Assembly (NCBI GenBank): GCA_934645175.1
Contig: CAKUDE010000008.1
Span: 1 to 64,000, forward strand
From: an uncultured Oscillospiraceae bacterium
Lineage (GTDB): Bacteria > Bacillota > Clostridia > Oscillospirales > Oscillospiraceae
Length of the DNA: 64,000 bases
Reading direction: 5' to 3'
Shown: positions 16,791-24,857 of the stretch, one piece after another
How the letters are laid out: the number at the start of each line of letters is the position of its first letter
Numbering within the stretch: the first letter of the stretch is position 1
Translations under genes and position numbers: made by a program
Notes under the pieces: model-generated
The model's database searches: none
What the model saw: only the letters and a program-made list of their open reading frames with translations
Told to the model about the DNA's origin: nothing

Positions 16791-17585
16791 ATGAAACGGC
16801 AAATCAGGGTGCTCTGTGCCCTTTTGCTTATCGTCGCCGCACTTGCGGCCTTCCTGCTCGTCCCCGGCGCGGCTCCGCCGGTCACGATTGTCCCTGCAGC
16901 CACCCGCTCTCTGGCACAGCGTGCCGCCTCCGCCGTCGCGCGGCTGACAAACTGGATGCCTGTGGATTACGCCGCAAAGAACGACTCGATGCATATTGAG
17001 CTTCTGCGTCTGGCTACCGAAGGCGGTATTGATCTTGCGCATGATCCGGGTAACAGGGTCGTCTCCGTTGAGAGCGGCTCTCCGGAGTCCGTTGACGTTC
17101 CCTGCCGCGCCGCTTTTGACGAAGAGGCCTCACTGGAGTACGACATCGCAGATACGCGCGTCGTCGCCTCCGTCTCCCCGCTGGCGCAACTTGCGGGCTA
17201 TGTGTACGAATCTCAGCTTGGCAGGCTCATTTGCGAATTTGCCCAGCGTTTCGTTGGTTATCGGTATATCTACGGCGCGCAGAATCCGAGCTACGGCTTC
17301 GACTGCTCCGGCTTGATGTACTATGTCTATGGTCAATTCGGTTACTCGATTAACCGCGGCGCCACCGGCCAGCTCGCCAACGGTCGTTACATACGCTATA
17401 GCGAGCTCCAGCCCGGCGATCTGGTGTTCTTTGGCAGCGGCAGCGTTGCCTTCCATGTCGGAATGTATATCGGCGACGGGCGCTTTGTCCATGCCGCAAA
17501 TTCCCGGCAGGGTGTGATCATCTCCAGTCTCTCGGAATCCTACTATGCGAGGAACTATATGACCGCCCGCCGCATCGTCAACTGA
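16791..17585 (+). CDS. Secreted NlpC/P60 family peptidoglycan hydrolase
   Basis: Cysteine peptidase of 264 residues expected to cut peptide stems in peptidoglycan. An N-terminal signal or anchor helix (about residues 5-25) leads into a low-complexity stretch and then the C-terminal NlpC/P60 domain (about 145-262). The catalytic set is visible: Cys172 in FDCSGLMYY, His222 in AFHVGMYIG and His234 in RFVHAANS. No SH3 or LysM targeting domain is present. GGGAGG precedes the ATG. It shares the promoter of the small gene upstream and ends in a strong terminator. Confidence 0.9.
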   Translation: MKRQIRVLCALLLIVAALAAFLLVPGAAPPVTIVPAATRSLAQRAASAVARLTNWMPVDYAAKNDSMHIELLRLATEGGIDLAHDPGNRVVSVESGSPESVDVPCRAAFDEEASLEYDIADTRVVASVSPLAQLAGYVYESQLGRLICEFAQRFVGYRYIYGAQNPSYGFDCSGLMYYVYGQFGYSINRGATGQLANGRYIRYSELQPGDLVFFGSGSVAFHVGMYIGDGRFVHAANSRQGVIISSLSESYYARNYMTARRIVN

Positions 17586-17596
17586 TCGATGAATTC

Positions 17597-17626
17597 CGCC
17601 CACGCTTCTTCTCGGAAGCGTGGGCG
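17597..17626 (+). terminator. Terminator after NlpC/P60 gene
   Basis: A 12-bp perfect stem (17597-17608 with 17615-17626) is followed by TTTTT. Confidence 0.9.
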
Positions 17627-17644
17627 TTTTTATGCAGAAAAGGG

Positions 17645-17673
17645 TTGTTTTCTACACTTCTCCATGCTATAAT
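17645..17673 (+). promoter_or_regulatory. Promoter of the DivIVA-like gene
   Basis: TTGTTT (17645-17650) and TATAAT (17668-17673) are 17 bases apart, with an extended TGC motif. Confidence 0.7.
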
Positions 17674-17731
17674 AAGCGGGAAATGATGAAATTCGCCGTA
17701 TTGCGGCGATTTCGGAAGGTAGGGAAATCAC

Positions 17732-18235
17732 ATGGCCGTTCCGATGGGACAATTCCGCAGCGCTTTGCATGGCTTTAACCGCAGCGACGTGGCGCAGTTT
17801 ATTCAAGCGCTTACCTCCGAACATGAGCGTAAAATGCGTCTGCTCCGTGAGGAAAATCTGCGTCTGCAGGAACAAATCGCCGCATTGGAGGAGGCAGCCC
17901 GAAACGCAAAGCCGAACGAAACACCGCCGCAGACATCCGAAAAGTCCGCCGAGCCGGAAACGCTCCATGCACAGGAGCTTGCCGCATATCGCCGGGCGGA
18001 ACAGGCCGAGCGGAAAGCGCAGGAGCGCGCCGCGCACAGCGCAGAGCAAATGAAGCAGATCTACGCGCAGGCCGAGCGGAAGCTGCAACGCGCCACACAG
18101 GACATCGGAGCCGTAACTGCCGCTATCGGTACCTCTTTTGCCGAGCTTCAGACGCTTCTGCTCGCCGCACGCGCCACCGTTGACGGTACTTCGGAGGAAC
18201 TGGCCGCCGCCCGTGCACTTGCACAAACGGAATAG
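17732..18235 (+). CDS. DivIVA-domain coiled-coil protein
   Basis: Protein of 167 residues related to DivIVA/GpsB proteins, which mark curved membrane at poles and septa. The N-terminus (FRSALHGFNRSDVAQFIQ) fits the lipid-binding DivIVA motif, followed by a coiled coil (HERKMRLLREENLRLQEQI) and a second long Ala/Glu/Arg-rich coiled coil (about 80-130). It is shorter than classical DivIVA and may instead be a septum or sporulation adaptor. GGAAGGTAGGG lies before the ATG. It is a single-gene unit with its own promoter and terminator. Confidence 0.75.
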   Translation: MAVPMGQFRSALHGFNRSDVAQFIQALTSEHERKMRLLREENLRLQEQIAALEEAARNAKPNETPPQTSEKSAEPETLHAQELAAYRRAEQAERKAQERAAHSAEQMKQIYAQAERKLQRATQDIGAVTAAIGTSFAELQTLLLAARATVDGTSEELAAARALAQTE

Positions 18236-18243
18236 ATTGCTTT

Positions 18244-18270
18244 ACGGCACCTCCCACGTGGAGGTGCCGT
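18244..18270 (+). terminator. Terminator after the DivIVA-like gene
   Basis: ACGGCACCTCC pairs with GGAGGTGCCGT and runs into TTTT. Confidence 0.85.
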
Positions 18271-18525
18271 TTTCGTTTGTCAAGAATTATTTTTGTTTAC
18301 CATAATCCGACTTATCGGCAGATTTCCCAATAGTTATACACACGATGCACAGCTTTTTGCACAGGCATTGGGCTTGAAAAGCTCCAAATAGGTCGATTTT
18401 TCATCCGTTTTTCCGCCATTCCGAATATTCTGAATATTTGTCGGTTAAACCCGATTGACATAATTTTTGGGAGCCCTAAAAATTTGTGCAATTTTTCAAA
18501 AAAATTGCCCTCTTTACAAATGCAG
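18271..18525. other. AT-rich gene-free stretch
   Basis: No coding frame was found. The stretch is clearly richer in A and T than its flanks. It holds one DnaA-box-like TTATACACA (18334-18342), a CCGAATATT/GAATATT/CGG dyad near 18419-18443, a lone TTGACA near 18455 without a good -10, and a 9-bp hairpin GCAATTTTT/AAAAATTGC (18488-18508). Confidence 0.5.
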
Positions 18526-18556
18526 ATGCCCGACCGGCAGGCGCTCGGTCGGGCAT
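18526..18556. terminator. Terminator-like hairpin downstream of tsaD
   Basis: An 11-bp perfect stem ATGCCCGACCG/CGGTCGGGCAT lies 13 bases past the tsaD stop. The T-rich flank is better on the plus strand, so it may serve either side. Confidence 0.6.
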
Positions 18557-18568
18557 TTTAATGTCATT

Positions 18569-19585
18569 TTACAGCCGCTCGCCTTCCATAGATTTCGTGG
18601 CGTAGGCGTTGAGCGTCTGGTCGGCAAGATTTCCCGCAAGGTATTCGTAATAGGCCTGCGCACCGATCATCGCACCGTTATCGCCGCACAACGACAGAGG
18701 CGGCATACACAGCCGAACGCCCAGGCGCGTCGTCTCGCGCTCCAACGCCGCTCGGATACGGCTGTTGGCCGCTACCCCTCCGGCCACGGCAAGTGTTTTT
18801 CGTCCGGTCTGCTCCAATGCCAGCAATGTGCGCGGTGCAAGCATGTCGCACACTGCCGAAGAGAAGCTTGCGCACAATCCCGGTACATCAATCGGCTCGT
18901 TTTTCTGCTGCATATTATGGATCAGATTGACCGCCGCCGTTTTCAGGCCGGAGAACGACAGATCGAGCGGATTTCCGGACAGCTTCGGCTGCGGCAGCGC
19001 GTAACGCCCTTCGTCGCCGCCCTGCGCCGCGCGGTCAAGCGCCGCTCCGCCGGGATACGGCATTCCCAAAAGCCGCGCGACCTTATCAAAGCACTCCCCT
19101 GCCGCATCGTCGCGCGTGCCGCCGAGAATGCAAAGGTCGGTATAATCGCGCACATCAACCAGCAGCGTGTGACCGCCGGAGACGACCAGACAAAGAAACG
19201 GCGGCTGCAAATCGGGATAGGCCAGATAATTCGCCGCGATATGCCCGCGGATATGATGAACGGGAATCAACGGCACATCCAGCGCCAGCGCAGCGGCTTT
19301 GGCGAAATTCACGCCGACCAGCAGTGCGCCGATCAGTCCCGGCGCATAGGTCACCGCCACGGCGTCGATGTCGCTGCGCGATACGCCTGCCTGCAGGAGC
19401 GCCTGCCCTGCAAGCGCGGAAATTGCCTCCACATGCTTGCGTGAAGCAATCTCTGGCACGACGCCGCCGTATTCCCGATGCAGCGCAACCTGGGAGGAAA
19501 TGCAGTCGGTCAGCACCGTCCGCCCGTCGCGCACCAGCGCGACGGCAGTCTCGTCACAGGAGGATTCAATGGCAAGAATCAGCAT
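18569..19585 (-). CDS. tsaD: tRNA N6-adenosine threonylcarbamoyltransferase
   Basis: TsaD (338 residues) transfers threonylcarbamoyl from TC-AMP to A37 of ANN-reading tRNAs, working with TsaB and TsaE. The start MLILAIESSCDETAVALV is the family N-terminus and has AAAGGAG seven bases upstream. Metal-binding histidines lie in PVHHIRGHIAAN, with glycine-rich VVSGGHTLL and AVAGGVAANSRIR, and the acidic end GDNGAMIGAQAYY. It overlaps the rimI stop by 20 bp. It is the last gene of the cysS-polA-rimI-tsaD run; tsaB and tsaE are not in the window. Confidence 0.96.
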   Translation of the reverse strand: MLILAIESSCDETAVALVRDGRTVLTDCISSQVALHREYGGVVPEIASRKHVEAISALAGQALLQAGVSRSDIDAVAVTYAPGLIGALLVGVNFAKAAALALDVPLIPVHHIRGHIAANYLAYPDLQPPFLCLVVSGGHTLLVDVRDYTDLCILGGTRDDAAGECFDKVARLLGMPYPGGAALDRAAQGGDEGRYALPQPKLSGNPLDLSFSGLKTAAVNLIHNMQQKNEPIDVPGLCASFSSAVCDMLAPRTLLALEQTGRKTLAVAGGVAANSRIRAALERETTRLGVRLCMPPLSLCGDNGAMIGAQAYYEYLAGNLADQTLNAYATKSMEGERL

Positions 19586-20018
19586 CGCTAAGCTCCTTTC
19601 TGAGAATGAGAGCATCCTCTTTCGGCTCAAGATAATAGTTTTTCCGCCGTCCAACCTCGGCAAAGCCAAAGGCGGCATACAGCGCGCGCGCCGCTGCATT
19701 GGACACACGCACCTCCAGCGTCAACGAACGGATGCCCTGCACGGCAAGCCGGGCAGCAAGTGCACTCAACAGCGCGGAAGCGACACCCTGCCGCCGAAAT
19801 TCCGGTGCAACGGCAACATTCATGACATCCGCCTCCGGCGGGACGCTTTGCGAACCGATATAGCCCGCAACAACGCCCTCGCGCTCCTCAACAAGCCACA
19901 GGCTGAGCGGATTTTCCAGCTCCGAAGCGACGGAAGCCTCGCTCCACGGGTCGGTAAAGCAGCGCTTTTCCAGCGCTGCGATCTGCGGCACATGGCCGGC
20001 ATTCATCGCAACAATCAT
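19566..20018 (-). CDS. rimI: Ribosomal protein alanine N-acetyltransferase
   Basis: GNAT-fold acetyltransferase of 150 residues. Acetyl-CoA motif A is VAPEFRRQGVASALL (about residues 70-84), with ALYAAFGFAEVGRRKNYY near the end, typical of RimI, which acetylates the N-terminus of ribosomal protein S18. The length is normal. It overlaps polA by 4 bp (ATGA) and tsaD by 20 bp, so the three are translationally coupled. The rimI-tsaD pairing is very common in bacteria and supports the name. Confidence 0.92.
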   Translation of the reverse strand: MIVAMNAGHVPQIAALEKRCFTDPWSEASVASELENPLSLWLVEEREGVVAGYIGSQSVPPEADVMNVAVAPEFRRQGVASALLSALAARLAVQGIRSLTLEVRVSNAAARALYAAFGFAEVGRRKNYYLEPKEDALILRKELSDADSCH

Positions 20019-22630
20019 TTCGCCTCAAACCAGCTTTCCCCGATTTTCGCCTCCGCGACCAACGGCACGCGCAGCTCGGCCGCGTGTTCCATCTCGCGCG
20101 TGATCAGCGCCGCAACGTCCGCCGCTTCCTCGCGCGGGCACTCAACGATCAGCTCGTCGTGTACCTGCAAAAGAAGCCGTGCGCGCAGCCCCTCACGACG
20201 CAGTGCCTCGTCCACACGCAGCATTGCCAGCTTGATGATATCCGCCGCCGTGCCCTGCACGGGCGTGTTGAGCGCGATGCGCTCTGCCCCGGAACGGATG
20301 TTAAAATTCGTGCTGCGGATCTCCGGAATCGCCCGCACACGACCGTAGAGCGTCCGCACAAAGCCGTTTTCCCGCGCAAAAGCAACAATTCGCTTCATAT
20401 ACTCACGCACACCGGAGTATTCACTGAGGTAGTGTTCGATATAGTCCTTCGCCTCGCGGCGGGAAACACCGATATCCTGCGCCAGGGAGAACTCGGAAAT
20501 TCCGTAGACAATGCCGAAATTCACGGCTTTGGCATGGCGGCGCATCAGCGGCGTGACGGACTCCAGCGGAACGCCGAACACCTGCGAGGCGGTCACGGCG
20601 TGGAAGTCCTCGCCGGATCGAAACGCCTCCTGCATACGCGTATCGTCCGCAATGTGCGCCAGCACGCGCAGCTCGATCTGGCTGTAGTCTGCATCGACAA
20701 ACACACAGCCGGGCTGCGGGACAAACATTTTACGGATTTCGCTGCCCAGCTCCGTCCGCACAGGGATATTCTGCAAATTCGGATCTGTAGACGACAGGCG
20801 GCCGGTAGCAGTAACCATATTCTGGAATGTCGTATGAATACGCCCATCCGACTCGACAACCTTTTGCAGACCGTCGGCATAGGTGGACTTCAGCTTTGTG
20901 AGCATACGGTAATCCATAATGGCCTGCACAATGGGATGGTAAGGCGCCAGCTTCTCCAGTACCTCGGCATTGGTCGAATAGCCGCTCTTGGTCTTTTTGA
21001 CGGGCGGCAGCTTCAACGTTTCAAACAGCACCTCACCAAGCTGCTTCGTAGAGTTGATATTGAATTCTCCGCCTGCCGCTTCATAAATCAAAATCTCGCA
21101 GGCAGTGATCCGCTCCGCCAGCATTACACCGAAGGACTTGAGCGCCTCCCTGTCTACGAGCACGCCCGCCTGCTCCATCCGTGCGAGGACGGCGCACAAG
21201 GGCAGCTCGATCTGCTTGAAGAGCTGCTGCATTTCCTGCTCGCACAGCTTTTCCGAGAGCACGTCGTACAGGGCCGCCGTACATGACGCACGGACGGCAA
21301 GCGCCCCCTCGACGGGAAGCTCCCGCTCCGTCGCCTGGGAAAAGTGCAGATAATCCGACGTAAGCTGCTCCAGTTCATATTTTCCTCGCGTCGCATCGAG
21401 CAGATAGGCCGCAACCGCCGTGTCAAACACAAAGCCGTCGGCATCGATTCCCATTTGCAGCAGGCGGCGCATCAGCGGCTTGCAGTCGTGCACAATCTTT
21501 GGTGTTTTTTTATCAAACAGCCGCCGAAGCAGCGAAACATACGCCTCCCCCAGCCGCTCCCGACTGAGCAGATACATCACATCTCCCTCGTCGAGAAGCG
21601 TTGCCGCGACGGCCTGAAGATCGTCGGATACGGCAAGACTGACGGCCTTCCCGGCAAAAATCGGCTCTGCCTGCGCCGGTTCCTCCACCGCAAGCACCGT
21701 ACATTCGCCGCAGAGCGCCGGTTCCGTCTCGGGCGCTTCCGCCGTCTCGAAGGCCGCGCCGCGCAGGCCATAGCGGTCGATCAGGCGTTGAAATTCCAGC
21801 CGCGTGAACAGCTCGTACAGCGCTCTGCGCTTCGGTTCCCGGATCAGGTTTCTCTCGGGCGAAAAATTTTCGATCGGAGCATTGCAGCGGATCGTCGCAA
21901 GATCGTAGGATAGATACGCCATCTCGCGGCCGCTTTGCAGCTTTTCAAAAAGCTTTCCCTTCATATTCTGCGGGGACAGGTTTTCATAAACACCGTCGAG
22001 CGTCCCGAAGCGGTGCAGCAGCTCCGCAGCCGTTTTCGGCCCGACGCCCGCAACGCCCGGAATATTGTCAGAGCTATCGCCCATCAGCGCCTTCAGATCG
22101 ATCAGCCGGCACGGCTCCATACCGTATTCCGCACGAAACACCTGCGGCGTATAGTCCACCGCGGCGGTCTGCCCGCCCTTTGTGCGCACAAGCTTCACGG
22201 TGACGCGGTCATTGACAAGCTGAAGACTGTCGCGATCGCCCGTCAGGATCACACAATCCCAGCCGCCTTCGGCACAGCGCAGTGCAACGGTACCGATTAC
22301 ATCGTCGGCCTCCCAGCCCTGGCACTCATAGATCGGGATATTCATCGCCGCCAGCACCTGCTTCATAACCGGCATCTGCATCGCCAGCTCCTCCGGCATG
22401 GCGTGCCGGGTAGCCTTATAGCCGTCGTATTTCAGATGCCGGAATGTCGGGCCGTGCAAATCAAAGGCAACGCACAGCGCCTCGGGAGATTCCTCCGCAC
22501 GGACACGCTCAAGGATATTCAGAAAGCCGAAAATGGCATTGGTGAACAGCCCGTCACGCGTCGTCAGCGGTCGTACACCGTAAAAGGCACGGTTAATGAC
22601 GCTGTTGCCGTCAAGGATCATCAGCTTCAT
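20015..22630 (-). CDS. polA: DNA polymerase I
   Basis: Repair and Okazaki-fragment polymerase of 871 residues. It has the 5'-3' exonuclease domain (about 1-290; FDLHGPTFRHLKYDGYKA, DSSDNIPGVAGVGPKTA), a middle 3'-5' exonuclease-like domain (about 310-460), and the family A polymerase domain with DPNLQNIPVRTELG, VDADYSQIELRVLAH, RHAKAVNFGIVYGIS and LLQVHDELIVE. The middle domain opens VSLAVSDDLQAVA, without the DxE exonuclease motif, so proofreading is probably lost, as in Bacillus enzymes. The start MKLMILDGNSVINRAF was chosen over upstream codons. It begins 10 bp after cysS. Confidence 0.96.
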   Translation of the reverse strand: MKLMILDGNSVINRAFYGVRPLTTRDGLFTNAIFGFLNILERVRAEESPEALCVAFDLHGPTFRHLKYDGYKATRHAMPEELAMQMPVMKQVLAAMNIPIYECQGWEADDVIGTVALRCAEGGWDCVILTGDRDSLQLVNDRVTVKLVRTKGGQTAAVDYTPQVFRAEYGMEPCRLIDLKALMGDSSDNIPGVAGVGPKTAAELLHRFGTLDGVYENLSPQNMKGKLFEKLQSGREMAYLSYDLATIRCNAPIENFSPERNLIREPKRRALYELFTRLEFQRLIDRYGLRGAAFETAEAPETEPALCGECTVLAVEEPAQAEPIFAGKAVSLAVSDDLQAVAATLLDEGDVMYLLSRERLGEAYVSLLRRLFDKKTPKIVHDCKPLMRRLLQMGIDADGFVFDTAVAAYLLDATRGKYELEQLTSDYLHFSQATERELPVEGALAVRASCTAALYDVLSEKLCEQEMQQLFKQIELPLCAVLARMEQAGVLVDREALKSFGVMLAERITACEILIYEAAGGEFNINSTKQLGEVLFETLKLPPVKKTKSGYSTNAEVLEKLAPYHPIVQAIMDYRMLTKLKSTYADGLQKVVESDGRIHTTFQNMVTATGRLSSTDPNLQNIPVRTELGSEIRKMFVPQPGCVFVDADYSQIELRVLAHIADDTRMQEAFRSGEDFHAVTASQVFGVPLESVTPLMRRHAKAVNFGIVYGISEFSLAQDIGVSRREAKDYIEHYLSEYSGVREYMKRIVAFARENGFVRTLYGRVRAIPEIRSTNFNIRSGAERIALNTPVQGTAADIIKLAMLRVDEALRREGLRARLLLQVHDELIVECPREEAADVAALITREMEHAAELRVPLVAEAKIGESWFEAK

Positions 22631-22640
22631 ACGCCGGCCC

Positions 22641-24047
22641 TCAGACGCGCTTCCATTTTGCACCCTGCGGAGTGTCGATGATCTCAATGCCGCGCTGCCT
22701 GAGTCGGTCGCGGATCTCGTCGGCACGCGCCCAGTTTTTCTCTTTTTTCGCCTGTGCGCGTTCCGCAACGAGCGCATCGATCTCCGGGTCGTGCTCCTCG
22801 GCAGGTGCAGCCGCCTTCAGCTTCTCCGCCGCCTTCAGAAGGTCCAGTCCCAGCACGCGGTCAAAATCCGCCAGTGCGGCACGCTTCGTCGCATCGTTCG
22901 TATCGGCCTTGAGCACATCATACACGGCCGTCACCGCCAGAGAGGTGCTCAGATCGGCATTGAGCGCATTGCGGAACTTTTCGCGCAGAGTCTCCAGCGC
23001 GGCCTCGTCTACCGTTCCGTCCGTCCCGAGCGCCGCGACACGCATAGCAAGCTTCTGATAGGTTACGGCAGCATTGTCAAGATTCTCCCACGAGAACACA
23101 AGGTTCCGGCGGTAGTGACTCTGCAGGCAGAACAGGCGGTAAACCAGCGGATCGTAGCCCTTTTGTTCGAGCAGGGAAACCGTCAGAAATTCGCCCTTGG
23201 ATTTGGACATCTTGCCGTTTTCGGTATTCAGATGATGCACATGGAACCAGTAATTGCACCATTTATGACCGAGATACGCCTCGGATTGTGCGATTTCATT
23301 CGTATGATGCGGGAAGGCGTTGTCGATACCGCCGCAGTGCAGGTCAAGCCGTTCGCCGAGATGCTTGACGGCAATGGCGGAGCACTCAATATGCCAGCCC
23401 GGATAACCGACGCCCCACGGAGAATCCCACTTCAGTGCCTGATCCTCAAACTTGGATTTCGTAAACCACAGCACAAAGTCGTTCTTATTGCGCTTATTGG
23501 TATCCTCTTCGACACCCTCACGCACACCGACGGCGAGATCCTCCTCATCGTGGTCGTTAAACACATAATACTGCTCCAGTCTGGAGGTGTCGAAATAGAT
23601 GTTGCCTCCGGCCGGATAGGCAAAGCCCTTGTCCAGAAGCGTCTGAACCATGTGGATAAACTCCGGGATGCAGTGCGTCGCCGGCTCGACCACCTCGGGC
23701 CGCTTGATATTAAGCTTTTCGCAGTCTGCAAAGAAAGCGTCCGTGTAGAATTTCGCGATCTCCATGACCGTCTTATGCTCGCGGCGCGCGCCCTTGAGCA
23801 TCTTGTCCTCGCCGGTATCGGCGTCGGAAGCCAGATGGCCGACATCGGTAATGTTCATCACGCGCTTGACGGGATAGCCCAAATAGCGCAGGCTCTTCTC
23901 CAGCACATCCTCCATGATGTAGCTGCGCAGATTGCCGATATGAGCATAGTGATAAACCGTCGGGCCGCAGGTATACATTTTGACCAGACTCGGATCGTTC
24001 GGAACGAACAGTTCTTTCTTATGGCTCAGTGAATTGTAAAGATACAT
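22641..24047 (-). CDS. cysS: Cysteine-tRNA ligase
   Basis: Class I synthetase of 468 residues that charges tRNA-Cys. Visible motifs are CGPTVYHYAHIGN (the HIGH-type signature with the zinc Cys), GWHIECSAIA, CGGIDNAFPHHTNEIAQ, and KMSKS. The DALR/anticodon region ends LRQRGIEIIDTPQG. The length is usual. A T-box leader precedes it, so transcription responds to tRNA-Cys charging. polA, rimI and tsaD follow closely on the same strand and may share its transcript. Confidence 0.97.
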   Translation of the reverse strand: MYLYNSLSHKKELFVPNDPSLVKMYTCGPTVYHYAHIGNLRSYIMEDVLEKSLRYLGYPVKRVMNITDVGHLASDADTGEDKMLKGARREHKTVMEIAKFYTDAFFADCEKLNIKRPEVVEPATHCIPEFIHMVQTLLDKGFAYPAGGNIYFDTSRLEQYYVFNDHDEEDLAVGVREGVEEDTNKRNKNDFVLWFTKSKFEDQALKWDSPWGVGYPGWHIECSAIAVKHLGERLDLHCGGIDNAFPHHTNEIAQSEAYLGHKWCNYWFHVHHLNTENGKMSKSKGEFLTVSLLEQKGYDPLVYRLFCLQSHYRRNLVFSWENLDNAAVTYQKLAMRVAALGTDGTVDEAALETLREKFRNALNADLSTSLAVTAVYDVLKADTNDATKRAALADFDRVLGLDLLKAAEKLKAAAPAEEHDPEIDALVAERAQAKKEKNWARADEIRDRLRQRGIEIIDTPQGAKWKRV

Positions 24048-24059
24048 AAAAACTCCTCC

Positions 24060-24292
24060 GTTTTCTCTACGCGAAAAGCCGCCTCCGGGTACAATCCAGA
24101 GGCGGCATCACCGCGGTTCCACTCTGATTTCTCGCTTCTGCCTTAACGCGGCAAACGGGGGGACACTCCCCTACGCTCGCGGGCGCACTTCCCGCTCCTG
24201 CCCGCCGCATCTGCTTTCAGCCTGGGCAGACGCTCTCTGCTGCGGGACGCCGGGAGCGGTACTCTTCCCGGTCAACGCGCGAAAAATACCTG
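24060..24292 (-). promoter_or_regulatory. T-box riboswitch controlling cysS
   Basis: On the minus strand the antiterminator core AGAGTGGAACCGCGG (24111-24125) is followed by a terminator stem GAGGCGGC (24099-24106) with GCCGCCTC (24078-24085) and TTTT. The 5' part carries GGGAAGAGTA and a GCTGAAAGC motif typical of T-box Stem I leaders. A TGC triplet could be the Cys specifier but the loop was not modelled. Confidence 0.88.
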
Positions 24293-24296
24293 AATA

Positions 24297-24325
24297 AGTG
24301 TATCATTCCGGCTTCTGTCTGTCAA
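24297..24325 (-). promoter_or_regulatory. Promoter of the cysS T-box transcript
   Basis: On the minus strand, TTGACA (24320-24325) and TACACT (24297-24302) are 17 bases apart. The -35 box lies inside the last codons of pgsA. Confidence 0.7.
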
Positions 24326-24857
24326 GCAGGCAACGCCAGTTTTTTACGAAGTACTCCACGCCGGAATAGAGCGTGGTCAGGGTGATGACCCATACAACGA
24401 GTGTGTTCAGGATCGGGCTGAAGGAATAGCCGCGCCAGAACACAAGCATAAAGCACAGGCCGATCATGGTCGCAGCAGTCTTGATCTTTCCCGACCAGCC
24501 CGCCGCAATAACGACACCGTTGCCCACGGCAATCAGCCGCAGGCCGGTCACGGCGAATTCCCGCGCGAGAACAAGCATCAGCGCCCATGCCGGAAAGACC
24601 TCCCACTGGCAGAACATGACCATTGCGGAAATGACCAGCAGTTTATCCGCCAGCGGATCAAGGAATTTTCCCATAACCGTGACCTGATGACAACGACGAG
24701 CGATCTGTCCATCCGCGAAATCCGACAGACTGGCGATCAGAAACACCGCAAAGGCAACATACTGCGCCCAGTGTGCAGACTGGCTGGCATACATCATTAC
24801 CATAAACACGGGGATCAGCGCCAGACGAACCAGCGTGATCTTCGTCGCAGTCGTCAT
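24303..24857 (-). CDS. pgsA: CDP-diacylglycerol-glycerol-3-phosphate 3-phosphatidyltransferase
   Basis: Integral membrane enzyme of 184 residues that makes phosphatidylglycerol phosphate from CDP-diacylglycerol and glycerol 3-phosphate. The CDP-alcohol phosphotransferase motif is complete in SDFADGQIARR, followed by GKFLDPLADK, giving all conserved Asp residues. Several hydrophobic helices surround it. It overlaps rimO by 4 bp and ends the recA-recX-rimO-pgsA run. The next promoter starts within its final codons. Confidence 0.94.
   Translation of the reverse strand: MTTATKITLVRLALIPVFMVMMYASQSAHWAQYVAFAVFLIASLSDFADGQIARRCHQVTVMGKFLDPLADKLLVISAMVMFCQWEVFPAWALMLVLAREFAVTGLRLIAVGNGVVIAAGWSGKIKTAATMIGLCFMLVFWRGYSFSPILNTLVVWVITLTTLYSGVEYFVKNWRCLLDRQKPE

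Noticed and set aside
18334..18342. Replication origin, from a DnaA-like box
   Set aside because: Only a single box was seen, with no cluster and no dnaA or dnaN nearby.
20015..22630. Proofreading activity in DNA polymerase I
   Set aside because: The middle domain lacks the DxE metal-binding motif, so 3'-5' exonuclease activity was not claimed.
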